64,000 bases of DNA, from contig NC_088307.1 in NCBI RefSeq assembly GCF_032854445.1, positions 21,760,001 through 21,824,000 on the forward strand, read 5' to 3'. This document shows positions 31,098-41,115 of this stretch, piece by piece. The position numbers and the translations under genes are program-made. The notes beneath the pieces are model-generated. The model was given only the letters and a program-made list of their open reading frames with translations, searched no databases and was not told the DNA's origin. Each line of letters starts with the position of its first letter. Position 1 is the stretch's first letter. This DNA comes from Liolophura sinensis (taxonomy: Eukaryota; Mollusca; Polyplacophora; Chitonida; Chitonidae).

Positions 31098-34000
31098 CTG
31101 GTCAAAAAAAAAATATATGTACTTGATTAGTTCATACATATATAGGTCTTCAACAGCATAATAAGCTCGCGGTTGTAAGTAAGCTTAAAGAAAACAAAAC
31201 TGAATTACTGACTGGTTTATATAACCGAGTTCTCAAATCGAACACGACCTGTAAATTTCAAGGTCAAGCCATGTACCAAGCTTCCTATTCAATACAATGA
31301 AGTCCGGAAGATTGTTTGCAGGCGGAGTGACAGACAAGTGGAGGACTGACAGACAAGGTGTGAACATATAGTCCCCACTAGCTCTGACACCGGTTTGGCC
31401 ATGTTCCCAGTTTAGTTCCAAACTAACCGCTCTGTATCATTACGTTCACTAATTATAAAAACAGAATTCCTGTCGCCTGCGTTGTCCACACAATATCAAA
31501 GCTGTACTCGCCAAAAACATGTTACCCGTGATCTTCTAAGTAATTCTTGATCCACATTACCCTGTTATGGAATGAATAATAAAGGCCATAGCGTCACAAC
31601 TATCACGTATAAATAAGCGACACTTCGCAAACAGGCATTTTCGAATCACCCGACTGCGTTACTAGGGTGGACGGGTGCGCTTCCCAAAATTAATTGTCTT
31701 TTCCCGCTTATATTGCTTATTCCTTCAGTTCATTATTAAAACAAAATTAAACTTAAGGCTCTGAAACAAGATTCCATTTACCCTTTAAATATGTTTCAGC
31801 CCAAACGGATTTTTTTCGGACGGGTGCGATTGACTTGAATCACAAATGGCGTTAAGCGAAGTCTGACTTGCTGTCGATGCGCCCGGTACATCTCTGTTAA
31901 TTGTGCTCTTATAGTCTTTATTATTAGCCAATGTGATGCGAAATCAAAACTATTTTAGGATTAATAGAAACATATTTTTGGAGCGCACAGTTTCGACAAG
32001 TTGAGGGCATAACACAGAAAAATTAATTTTGTTTCATTTGACAGGTGTTTTACGCCGTACTCAAGAATATTTCACTTATACGACGGTGGCCAGCATTGTG
32101 GTGGAAGGAAACCAAGCACAGCCCGGGGGAAACCACGACCATCCACAGGCTGCTGGAAGACCTTCCCACTTACGGCCGGAGAGGAAGCCAGTATAAGCTA
32201 GATTTGAACTCACAGAGACCGTATTGGTGAGGGGCTCCTGGGTCATTTTAACGCTCGAGAACAGTTTTCAGATACCAACAGGGGCAATTTTCTTTGTATC
32301 TTTTTTTAAGGTCTATATTATCTTTACATTGAAAGTTTTCTACTACTGAAAGTTTTATACAGCCATATTTCGTATACCATGGTAAAACTGTTAACTGGTA
32401 ATTAAAAACTGTCAATTGTAAGTATCCAGAAAAACACAAATGAAGTAAATAATGAACCCATGACAATTCACCCAGAACCCCTTGCCCTTAATTGGGGTAC
32501 TCATGTACTTACCTGTGCCACGCGATCTTGTCTCACGTGAGGGAGGTAACTCAGTCCGTAGAACACAGTAGTGAAAAATGTTAAGGAAAATCAGAAAGCA
32601 TGTGAAACGTAGCCCCCAAGTGCATTTGTGTAAGTAGATATGTATTTCTATCTAGAACAGTGCCTGTACAGTCACCCACCCCATCCAAAAAAATCGATTA
32701 CAGTGTACAGGGTACCATTTATTCAGACTGATGTTAAGTTCTCATTTCTCGGTTCCTTTGTTGGCGGCGATTACATCCAAATATACTTGTAACGAAAAGT
32801 TGGTAAACACAGCCAAATCAGCAGCTGACTTTTGATAATTTTACAGAATGTGCATGTTGTACCATTAAACAACCACTTTACGATTTATTTTCCAAGAGAT
32901 CGCAAACAATCGCCACGAAAGAGGTCATATAATTACGCAATCTCAAGACGAGATCGGGACTAACCTTCTCCGGAGAGTTTGCTCTAACGTTCGATGAAGC
33001 TTGTTTCTCTCACAGTAGCCTATGCTGTGCTTACAATATGCGATTGCCTATTTATGAGCAATAATTCGCCAAACGTCGGTGGTTTTCCCTTGACTTTCCG
33101 GTTTCCTCCCCACTCCCCCTGCCAAAATTGACCACCATCATGTAAGCAAAAAGTTTACAAGAATGGCGTTAAACCTCCCGCTTTAGGCAAGTACTGACGA
33201 ACACGTACACATATCAAACTGGTGAGAAAAAAAAGGTCTTTGCCGAAGGTTAGACTGTGCAAAAGACCACACCAGCGTCGCCATACAGACTTGTTGTGAA
33301 TGGCATGAACCACCCCCCTTTGGCAAATAACTGACGAACTTTTATGTGGGTGATTCACAGAAAAGCGCACCACATAGACGAAGGACTATAGTGGTTTTCC
33401 AGGAATGAAAGAAAAAACAGACGTCTCTACATCTCGACGGTGCTTGCTTGTAATCAGGATTTTCTACTGGTGATTTGACAAAAGGATATGTCTTATATTT
33501 GCCTTTCCTCTTGGTGTGAACTTCCGGGTAGAGCTTCCTCACCGCCCTGTTACACTCAATCCCCCAGACTAAGACGTTAGAGTCAGCGATTGGCTCGGCC
33601 AGTAGATGAAGAAGCTCATCACGTGACACGCCCGATTCCAGATCTCCAGTCCAGCAAACTAGATCTGGTGAATACAAACAGATTCATCGATTACATCAAG
33701 AAATATCTTAGACGGATTTTTTCGCACCTAGAGAAATATTTTGTGAATTTTCAAAAATCCGTCTAGTAAATGTGTCCGCTTCGGCTAGGTGGTATTTAGC
33801 AGGCGATTTTGTCCACTCCGAAATTCGCTTGTATCAAGCATATCAAATATTAGCGAATAAATACGCCGGCGATTCAATCACTCTGTCCGTGGCCACCCAG
33901 GAATAACAACTTTGTCAAGATCCATAACTGTGGTGAAGACAAGCAGGTTTTCCTCCCCGGTGGTATGTGGGAAGGTCTGACAGAAACTTGCCGATCGTCG

Positions 34001-37000
34001 TGGGTTTTTCCCAAGTTCTGCCCGATTTCCTCCCACCATATAATGCTGGCCACGGTCGTATAAATGAAATTTTCTTGAGTACGACGTAAAAAAACCAATC
34101 AAACAAATAAATAAATAACTGTGGTGAAGACAAAACGACTGATGCTTCACCAATGGGGCTGGTGTGCCATTACCGAGTAAAATATAAAGTGGTGTGCTGG
34201 CGAGCTGCGAGGTAGGACCCAAAGCTGACACCTGGTTTGGACTACAGATATCATTTAAAAAAGAACTTCTCGGAAAGCATGAAACGGTGTATGATTTATT
34301 ATAGGCTGCTGCTGTGGCTATAAAACTCCGAGAGCGCTATATAATAAGATTTGAAATCGCCACTTGGGGCCACCTTAAACGTACATTTTAAAGTTCAGTG
34401 GGTACCCTGATATCAGAAATAATAGTTCTTACCGGGTAAATATTGCAGGATTTTTTCTGTGTCCAATGACATATCCCTGAGTGGCTGGAACGAAAAGGCT
34501 TCTGCTTCGGTTATGTGACCAAGATCGGTCGTCTGCTCAATGAATTGAACTCCAAAGAAGTAAGTCGTTGATGCGAGTTAAAGAAAAAATATTGTAAACA
34601 GGACAGACCATCCGAGAAAATGAGTTAACAACAGCAAGAAAAGAAAAAAAAACAAGTCAAAAAACACAAATATATTAGTATTATATACGAACTAGATTTA
34701 AACCAAATCGCAGCGCACGCGGACTGGTTTTATATAACAACGTATTATACATCACATTACATCGGAAATGAAGCTACATACATAAATATTTCGGACAGTA
34801 ATTGCTTTTTGTGGCATTGATAACGTAAGCAACTTCAATAGAAACCTTGCCATCGCTAAAAAAAATAGCTAGGTTTCATATCATGACAGATAATTAACCC
34901 CCCTCCCCCCAAAAAAAATCACACTTGGCGCCAGCTTAAACATCGTGAAGCCTCTATACAACATATATGTATGAACCCTGACCAGTACATTTGCATTGAA
35001 AATAGTACGCAAAAGCTATAAAAAGTAGCAAAATAAAGTAGCTTTAATAAGTCACCGGTAGATTTCTATTGAACATAGTAAGGATAACATATTCAGCAGA
35101 AAAATTATTTAACCCTATCGATTACCACTAATATCTGTTTCCTATGGCAGTAGGTTTACATTACAGATCTCAGTTGGTTAGCGCTCTAGCGCAGCGTTAT
35201 GACCCAGGGGTCTCTCACCAATGCGGTTCAAGTCCAGCTCATGCTGGCTTCCTCTCTCACCATAATGCTGGCCGCCGTCCTATAAGTGAAATATTATTGA
35301 GTACGGCGTAAAATACCAATCAAATAAACAAATAAATATATTACAAATGAAGAATTATGTAAAGGATATTTCTTGAACTTTCCCTTCCTCTGAGCAATAC
35401 TGTTTGGGAATTCCTCTCGCACGGCTCGGTTACAGGCCGGGCCCCAGTGGACGACTTCCGGACATTGCAGCACGTGACTGACCTTTTGCAGCAAGAGATC
35501 GCGAGCAATATTCGCTTTGGAACTCTCACAAAGTATCTCTGGCAAATAAAGCAGATTTAAAGAAAATTTACGGATTGGAGTTTCCGCAGAATATTTATAT
35601 TAATAATCAATATTAACCATCAATGGGGGAGTGCGCAAACGAAATCGTGTGAGAAACCATAAATATCATCAGTACAGATGGGAATAAACATGGTTTTCAA
35701 TTATTTTCTTTGGGGGGGTGGGGGGAGAGATAAGACGTATGGCAATACTCTTTGTATGTTGGGTACTTTGGACCCCTTCTTGGTATATATTGTCTTTGCA
35801 TAATAATGTTTTAAATGTGGACGCAACACATGTTTACTAAATATATTTATATTGGGTCTTTTTAGCTAACAAATGTGTTCAACTTGAATTGTAACCATGT
35901 TTTTTTTTAATATATTCATAAGTATTACCTTAATTCAGACTGAATGCATGTGTTTGGATATAAACAACAAATTTACATCTTAGTGAATTGCAGCACACCC
36001 TTATTTAAGTCGTTATTAAGCAAAAACGATATATACCAAGATGTGGACCCAAACAGCAACCATACAAAAATATTTTCAAATACCTTTTTCTCCTGAAAGA
36101 AAGCACCTCAAAAATATTAAAGACCATACATGTATTTGAAAATAAATTTTCATGCTCTTTCATCGGCTATTTGCATCAACTTTATGTTTTCATCTCAGTT
36201 AAGTATACAGTATTGGAGCTTCCTTCTACAGTATAGGAGCTTCCTTAGACGGTAAAACTGAACGATGGACAATTATTTTTTAACAAAATATAACAACTAA
36301 CTGAATATTCCCCATAGTTTGGGAAAAAAAGTATTTACAGCTTAGTTTTATACAAGTAATACGTGTAATATGAAAAAGAAATAGCTTTAGATATCGGATT
36401 GACGTTAGCTATACAGAAGATCTTGAGGGATAAATCAGAGCATTTTGCCTCTTTTAGTTTTATTTACCTGATAAGACTTCTTTTATTCTGAGTATTTTCC
36501 ATCCCTCTCCGTTATTACTTCTCATTCCGTCATTCTCTACGTTATCACTGCTGTCGGTGCCATTTTCATCCTGCTGGTGTCTCTCTGAATGAGTTTCAGG
36601 ATATGACATAGAGCGCAACTCCAGATCCGTTTCATGTTTGATTGACAACACATACCCTGGTATACCAGAGTTATCGTTCTTTGACACTACGTGTGCCGGA
36701 TCAACGCTTTCGTCAGATCTGGAAGCCCTTTGCGGGTTAATTTTATCTTGCACGTGCATCTGTAGCCTGTGATGGAGAGAGCTTTCGGTCCCATGGACAC
36801 CCTTCTCACTTTCAGAGTCAGCACGAGATAATTTCTTCGCTGTCGGACGTGACATATTGACACTGTCGGAGTCTTCGTGTTTTTGTCTTTTGCACATTTC
36901 CGCTTCTACGGATTCGTCGCATTCGCTTGCGGTGCTCGAGCTGCCATCCGACCAATCGAAATTGCCGTCCTTCGCCTGGTTCCTAACCATTATTGGTGCA

Positions 37001-38397
37001 GGTCTTTTGCGCCTGCGCCGTGGAAGCATCAAGTGTTCCTGAACAGATGTGTCTGGATATTGTCTAGCGTTTTTGTTTTCACTTGCCGCATTCCTCGTTT
37101 CCTTCGCCTCTACGCTCTCTGTGGTACCTGTTCTATGCCCTTCCGTGGTTATTCCGTCGATTCGAACGGTGTTCTGACTTCTGGGACCATCAGCGAGATT
37201 CAGGGGTCTCTCATTAGGGCCAGAGGCACCAGCACTGAGGTCATCCATGAGACCCCTATGCGAAGTGCACACTGGGGTGTGTAGTACATTTATCGGTGAA
37301 AATTTACCCACTGACATCTCCTTTGCGTTTCCCGTTACTTTTACACAAATCGACTTGTCCCCTGAGACTCTGCAACCCTCTTTTGATTGCTCTGTTGACA
37401 ACTCACAACAGTCGTGACCGGATTTAGTAGCCAGCCTAAACTTGGCTCTGTGCGCATGACCGGAACAGTGCGCCTGAAAATCTGGTTTAGATGGACTTTT
37501 CCAGTTACACACTTGGCAGAAATACACAATGTTTCCTCCTTCTCGAACGAGTTTGGTGTACTTGCCGAATTCCTGAGTGAAACCCGGAGTAGGCAGATGG
37601 CGTACACTTTCTCCCTCTCTGACGTCCCCCCCAACCGGACGTTTCTCCGTCACTGACCGGCTGGACGCCATGATTTGGTCAGTAAGTTCTTGAAGTCGAC
37701 ACAGACTGTCGCTCGAGGTTTGCTGCGTTTTATCCGACGGAAAATAAACAGACTTCAACACACCTGACTTTAAGGGAACACTGTGATCGGTATTAGTAGG
37801 GCCTATCCTTTTGCCCTTCAAATTTAACGCTTCTGAACAAGCGTTCATTAGTTCGGCCAAAGTTGGTTTTACGTCAATGACGTCTGAAGATGTCAGCGCC
37901 ACATTTGATGTGCAGACGGCTTTCGGTGCACTTGACTGATACGTCATATGAAAAAATGCACTTGCTGACGTCGATTTTTTCGAAGAAATCTCTTTGCTTT
38001 CTTTCACATCTTTTCTTAACATAATATTATCCTTTCCTGACAGCTTCGGAGCAATTGAATGGGTTGATACAGTATGACACTGTAAGTCCTCCTTAGTTTT
38101 AAACCTTAGCTTACAAACGCCACATGTTTCTCCATTGTCTTTTGATCGTTCTTCGCTTCCCGAAAGATGCTGAGTGCGCATGTGTACCCGGAAGTTATCT
38201 TCACTTGTTAAAATGGACGGTAGCGACCTACACAAAGTGCATTTGTACAGAATTTCGGCGTAGCTTAATACGTCATGGTTTGCTGAAAAGTCATTGATGC
38301 ATTTGTCACCTGATGAATTTGTTCTCTCCTCGACGTGACTGTCACTGCTGTTATTTATAAATGAACCCACCTCGCCTTTACTGTTTACGGAGGCCAT
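30885..38397 (-). CDS. C2H2 zinc-finger protein with duplicated C-terminal module (five coding exons)
   Basis: Exons: 38397-36468, 35538-35345, 34532-34433, 33664-33468 and 31097-30885, with intron phases 1, 0, 1 and 0 and GT-AG ends throughout (predicted 877 residues). Residues 53-77 (C53, C56, H72, H77) and 92-113 (C92, C95, H108, H113) are C2H2 fingers. Residues 294-316 (C294, C297, H310, H316) form a third with wide histidine spacing. PRRRRKRP at 459-466 is a nuclear signal, followed by a Ser/Asp/Glu-rich stretch to about 530. About 634-704 and 737-803 are two copies of a module ending in WGxxCNRAVR...P...RKGKxKxYP that I do not recognise. The tail (808-877) is Ser/Pro-rich. I start at the second ATG (38397, GCTATGG) because the first (38421) has a poor context. 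It is presumably a nuclear regulator. Three fingers spread over 260 residues suggest protein or RNA contacts as well as DNA. Confidence 0.75.
32036..32253 (-). mobile_element. SINE-A copy, head truncated
   Basis: GACAGGTGTTTTACGCCGTA through the body to GAGGGGCTCCTGGGTCATTT. The A-rich tail is missing. Confidence 0.87.
33066..33180 (+). mobile_element. Diverged SINE-A-like sequence
   Basis: GGTTTCCTCCCCACTCCCCC, CACCATCATGTAAGCAAAAA and AATGGCGTTAAACC preserve the SINE-A order at low identity. Confidence 0.45.
33468..33664 (-). CDS. Zinc-finger gene, exon 4 (C-terminal module, copy 2)
   Basis: The acceptor is GTATTCACCAG|ATCTAG. 65 whole codons include SRDELLHLLAEPI, VLVWGIECNRAVRKLYP and KRKGKYKTYPF. 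The donor is TCACCA|GTAGAA (phase 0). It shares WGxxCNRAVR, RKGK(F/Y)K(K/T)YP and the VxRDxLL core with exon 2. If unspliced, the frame would continue 41 more codons to 33342. Confidence 0.7.
33950..34119 (+). mobile_element. SINE-A copy in intron 3, 5' truncated
   Basis: GGTATGTGGGAAGGTCTGAC to GACGTAAAAAAACCAATC and an (AAAT)n tail. AACTGTGGTGAAGACAA occurs on both sides (33926 and 34117), which is a plausible target duplication. Confidence 0.85.
34433..34532 (-). CDS. Zinc-finger gene, exon 3 (linker)
   Basis: The acceptor is TTCATTGAGCAG|ACGACC and the donor CCCG|GTAAGA, both strong. 100 nt, phase 0 to phase 1. It encodes TTDLGHITEAEAFSFQPLRD followed by MSLDTEKILQYLP. The last residues (KILQYLP) appear to begin module copy 2, matching the end of exon 1 (KEVLS) before copy 1. 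It is too short to stand as a gene alone, but both splice sites and phases fit. Confidence 0.65.
35168..35338 (+). mobile_element. SINE-A copy abutting exon 2 of the zinc-finger gene
   Basis: The head CTCAGTTGGTTAGCGCTCTA has a good box A and GCGGTTCAAGTCC a good box B, then the body and tail. The middle body is deleted (CTCTCTCACCATAATGCTGG). Its tail ends within about 6 bp of the proposed exon 2 donor, in the opposite orientation to the gene. Confidence 0.87.
35345..35538 (-). CDS. Zinc-finger gene, exon 2 (C-terminal module, copy 1)
   Basis: The acceptor is TTATTTGCCAG|AGATAC. 64 whole codons include ARDLLLQKVSHVLQ, VVHWGPACNRAVREEFP and QRKGKFKKYP. The proposed donor is TCATTT|GTAATA (phase 0), at the edge of a SINE-A tail. 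It aligns along its length with exon 4, including where the exon ends. Confidence 0.7.
35690..36198. mobile_element. MITE-G copy in intron 1
   Basis: GTACTTTGGACCCCTTCTTG at the left and CCATACAAAAATATTTTCAA...GGCTATTTGCATCAAC at the right match the full copy at 55612-56180. The outer left inverted end is poorly kept. Confidence 0.6.
36468..38397 (-). CDS. Zinc-finger gene, exon 1 (residues 1-643)
   Basis: A 1.93-kb open exon, the longest non-repeat frame in the window. It has all three zinc fingers and the nuclear signal. It ends GTCTTATCAG|GTAAAT in phase 1, and the frame would stop three codons into the intron. Splicing to 35538 makes a GAG codon and preserves the frame. Antisense open frames within it (36857-37656, plus strand) are shadows. 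Confidence 0.85.
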
Positions 38398-39033
38398 AGC
38401 TAAAGTGGTGTAGACTGTCATGCGTTTTTAGCATTACAGGATGCGAAAGTTCAACAATGTTGCTTCCACGAACATGTACTGTACAAACAAAACATAAAAA
38501 AGGGAACTGATTAGTTGAGAAATTAAATACATTTCGGCTTAAATAAATTGGTGAAATAAAAAAAAAACAAGAAAAAAAAACATGGAAACTTTTACAAGTT
38601 TCAATACAGTTTAAATATAAAATTTAATATTTTGGGGAATTGTGTGTTTAAGGGTGTATTATGAATATTGCACTTCTGTACAACTTATCGCGCCGTACTG
38701 GTGAAAAACACGTGGACTTCACCTACAATAGGACTGTGCTAATATCCCCAAAAGACCAGTTTGCCATGCACAGCAGAAATCATCTTCAATCACGAAACCA
38801 GAGCTCAAATAAGAACTTTGAATTTGCAAATACATCCAACCGCACTTGTCTTCAAGGTATACTTCGAACATAGGACTGCGAATAGTATGCTGAATAGCGT
38901 TTCAAAGCTATGCCATAGTCTATCATATTGTAGAGGTTTCTTCTTTTCTTCTTTTTTTCATGTTGTCTTTACCTTGCACTGTCTTGTAGATGGTACACCA
39001 TACAAGTACTGTTCTATTGTCTTCTTGCTGTTT
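38398..39033. other. Upstream of the zinc-finger gene
   Basis: No TATA box or CpG-rich patch is evident. A non-coding first exon could exist (a weak acceptor ATGACAG lies at about 38415) but cannot be placed. Open frames at 38661-38873 and 38761-39075 are unsupported. Confidence 0.4.
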
Positions 39034-39500
39034 CACCCTACTACCCAATCGCTGTTTCAACCTAATACCCTATAGCTTTTCATCTTTCATCCTACTAACC
39101 AATCGCTGTTTCATACGACCTTATCTCTGTTTCACTCTACTACCCTATCGTTGTTTCACCATACCACCCTATCACTGTTTCGCCCTACTACCAAATTGCT
39201 GTTTCGCGGTACTACCCAACTGCGGTTTCACCATACCACCCTATCGCTGTTTCGCTCTACTACCCAATTAATGTTTCACAATACTACCCAATCGCTGTTT
39301 CAACCTACTACCCTACTGCTGTTTCATCCTACTATCCAATTGGTGTTTCACCATACTACCCTATTGCTAAATCAGCCTACTACCCAATCGCTGTTTCACC
39401 CTAATACCCAATCCCTGTTTCACTTTACTAACCAACCTCTGTTTCACCCTACTATCCAATCGCTGTTTCACCCTGATGCCCAATTGCTGTTTTACACTAT
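39034..39500 (+). repeat. 24-bp minisatellite, about 19 copies
   Basis: Units read CTGTTTCACCCTACTACCCA plus four bases. Because 24 is a multiple of three, frames stay open and encode 8-residue repeats (LFHPTTQS in one frame, CFTLLPNR-like in another). The longest is 119 codons (39151-39510). There is no start or promoter support, so it is treated as non-coding. Confidence 0.9.
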
Positions 39501-39532
39501 TAATACCTAACATATCTACAATATAATTAAAG

Positions 39533-39775
39533 ACGTATAGCATGGAGAGTAAAACCAGAGCAGCCACGACAGTGTGATAGACTTACAGCATACAGAGTAA
39601 AAGCAGAGCAGCGACGACGCTGTGACAGACGTACAGCATAGAGAGTAAAACCAGAGCAGCAACGACAGTGTGATAGACGCACAGCATAGAGAGCAAGACC
39701 AGAGCAGCGACGACATTGTGATAGACCCACAGCATAGAGAGCAAGACCAGAGAAGCGATGACAGTGTGGTAATTG
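39533..39775. repeat. 48-bp tandem repeat, about 5 copies
   Basis: Units contain CATAGAGAGTAAAACCAGAG and GACAGTGTGATAGAC. The minus strand reads as 16-residue repeats (LLWSCSLCC and variants), an artefact of the unit length. The array runs into R1 copy 3. A single inverted unit lies at 54189-54245 and a related one at 5990-6060. Confidence 0.88.
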
Positions 39776-40000
39776 GCAAAAGGTCACATGTAGCCGGTGA
39801 AAAACGGCTTCTTGTCAACTTACCTGAGTTTTATTTTAAGGGTTCATATAATTGCTTAGACAGTAGCATTTTACATGCCACCTAGCACCATGGCTTAAAA
39901 ACAGAATTGGGTAAAAATAAAACAATGTCTTAGACGTCACTGGTCTAGAAATACTCAAAACGCTGCCTTGTCATCACATTAAACATACAACATTAAATCA
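39740..40000. repeat. Dispersed repeat family R1, copy 3
   Basis: AAAGGTCACATGTAGCCGGT, CGGCTTCTTGTCAACTTACC, CATGGCTTAAAAACAGAATT and GTCTAGAAATACTCAAAAC are shared with copies 1 and 2. The 48-bp array looks like an amplified edge of this family. Confidence 0.55.
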
Positions 40001-40089
40001 ATATAAGGCAAACTCACACATATTTACTCTCATATTGAGGGACTAAGAAACGTTTCGAAATATTGAGTCAAAAATGGTACCCCATTTTT

Positions 40090-40210
40090 CTTGCGGATGG
40101 TGGTGGGTTTCCCCCGGGCTCTGCCTGGTTTCCACCCACCATAATGCTGGCCAACGTCGTATATGTGAAATATTCTTGAGTACGGCGTAAAACACCAATC
40201 AATCAAATCA
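40090..40210 (+). mobile_element. SINE-A copy, 5' truncated
   Basis: TTGCGGATGGTGGTGGGTTT to CGGCGTAAAACACCAATC. The flanks CCATTTTTCTTGCG (about 40082 and 40214) look like a target duplication. Confidence 0.87.
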
Positions 40211-40749
40211 AACCATTTTTCTTGCGTGAATGACACGTAAATAACCGCGAATGAGACTTATCATAGTCTCGCTTACAGGAGCTCTAGCGAGAATTCGACG
40301 TGGACAGGAACGTGAAATGCTTTATAATGTCATTGGTCTGACCTATATCCTGAGGCGGAGACACATCTCACCTAGCCATGGATGGATTCGAACTGGCGGT
40401 GACGTGACCGACGCACTAACAAGATACACACCTGTAGACGTTCAGACATTACATTGATAGGTACTGTAGCTTTCCTATGCATTACACAGTGGTGTGGTAA
40501 ATGTTTTAATTTACAAAAAGAAAACAATTTGCTTTTGTTTTAATTTTTAAAACAAATTATCCTGCAAAATCATAAAATTGTGACACAGGAGAAAAAATAA
40601 AAACATCCACTTATATATCATAACAGGAGTGTTGACAAGTATTGTTAGCAATTACGTGTTCAATCCTGAGGTCGCTGATTTGAAAGCTGGGGTGGTCTCT
40701 GCCAATTTTCAAACGCTAGAATTTGTTCTGTGACCAGGGATTTGATTTT
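40211..40749. other. Intergenic; possible tRNA-like head
   Basis: GATGGATTCGAACTGGCGGT (about 40380) could be a reversed box B of an unidentified SINE. The 68-codon frame 40251-40457 overlaps it and has no domain. No other feature. Confidence 0.35.
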
Positions 40750-40812
40750 ATTGGCTGAAAGGATGTTTTACGCCGCACACAAGAATGTTTCACTTATATG
40801 ACGGCAGTTTTG
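40750..40812 (-). mobile_element. SINE-A tail fragment, inverted to its neighbour
   Basis: GGATGTTTTACGCCGCACAC and TTTCACTTATATGACGGC in minus orientation, 25 bp before a plus-oriented copy. Confidence 0.7.
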
Positions 40813-40834
40813 TATGGATAGTTTGAAATGTCCA

Positions 40835-41062
40835 TACGTAATGACCCAGAAGCCTCTCACCAATGCGGTCGCTGTGAGTTCAGGTCCTGCTCATGCTGGC
40901 TTCCTCTCCTGCCGTAAGTGAGAAGGTCTGCCATCAACCTGCGGATGGTCATAGGTTTACTCCGAGTTTTGCCCTGTTTCCTCCCACCAAGATGCTGGCC
41001 GCCGTCGTATAAGGGAAATATTCTTGAGTACGGCGTAAAACACCAATCAAATCAATAAATAA
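40835..41062 (+). mobile_element. SINE-A copy
   Basis: From ACGTAATGACCCAGAAGCCT through a box-B-like GAGTTCAGGTCCTGC to CGGCGTAAAACACCAATC. The tail and following ACCAGTGAAGTGTAAAT are duplicated once (41068-41115). Confidence 0.87.
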
Positions 41063-41115
41063 ATAACCAGTGAAGTGTAAATCATCAATAAATAAATAAC
41101 CAGTGAAGTGTAAAT

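Larger units (their letters stand above)
31098..33467 (-). other. Last intron of the zinc-finger gene
   Basis: 2.4 kb with SINE copies (32036-32253 and a diverged one at 33066-33180). I looked for further copies of the WGxxCNRAVR module and found none. Remaining sequence is AT-rich and unrecognised. Confidence 0.5.

Noticed and set aside
35294-35545. Stand-alone 83-codon gene and its neighbour at 33342-33677
   Set aside because: Both have acceptors, matching phases and homology to each other, so they are better explained as exons of the zinc-finger gene.
36857-37656. Plus-strand open frames of 61-135 codons
   Set aside because: Antisense shadows of the large zinc-finger exon, whose minus-strand frame has recognisable fingers and an NLS.
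39151-39510. 119-codon open frame LFHPTTQS repeats
   Set aside because: 24-bp minisatellite; periodicity divisible by three keeps several frames open.
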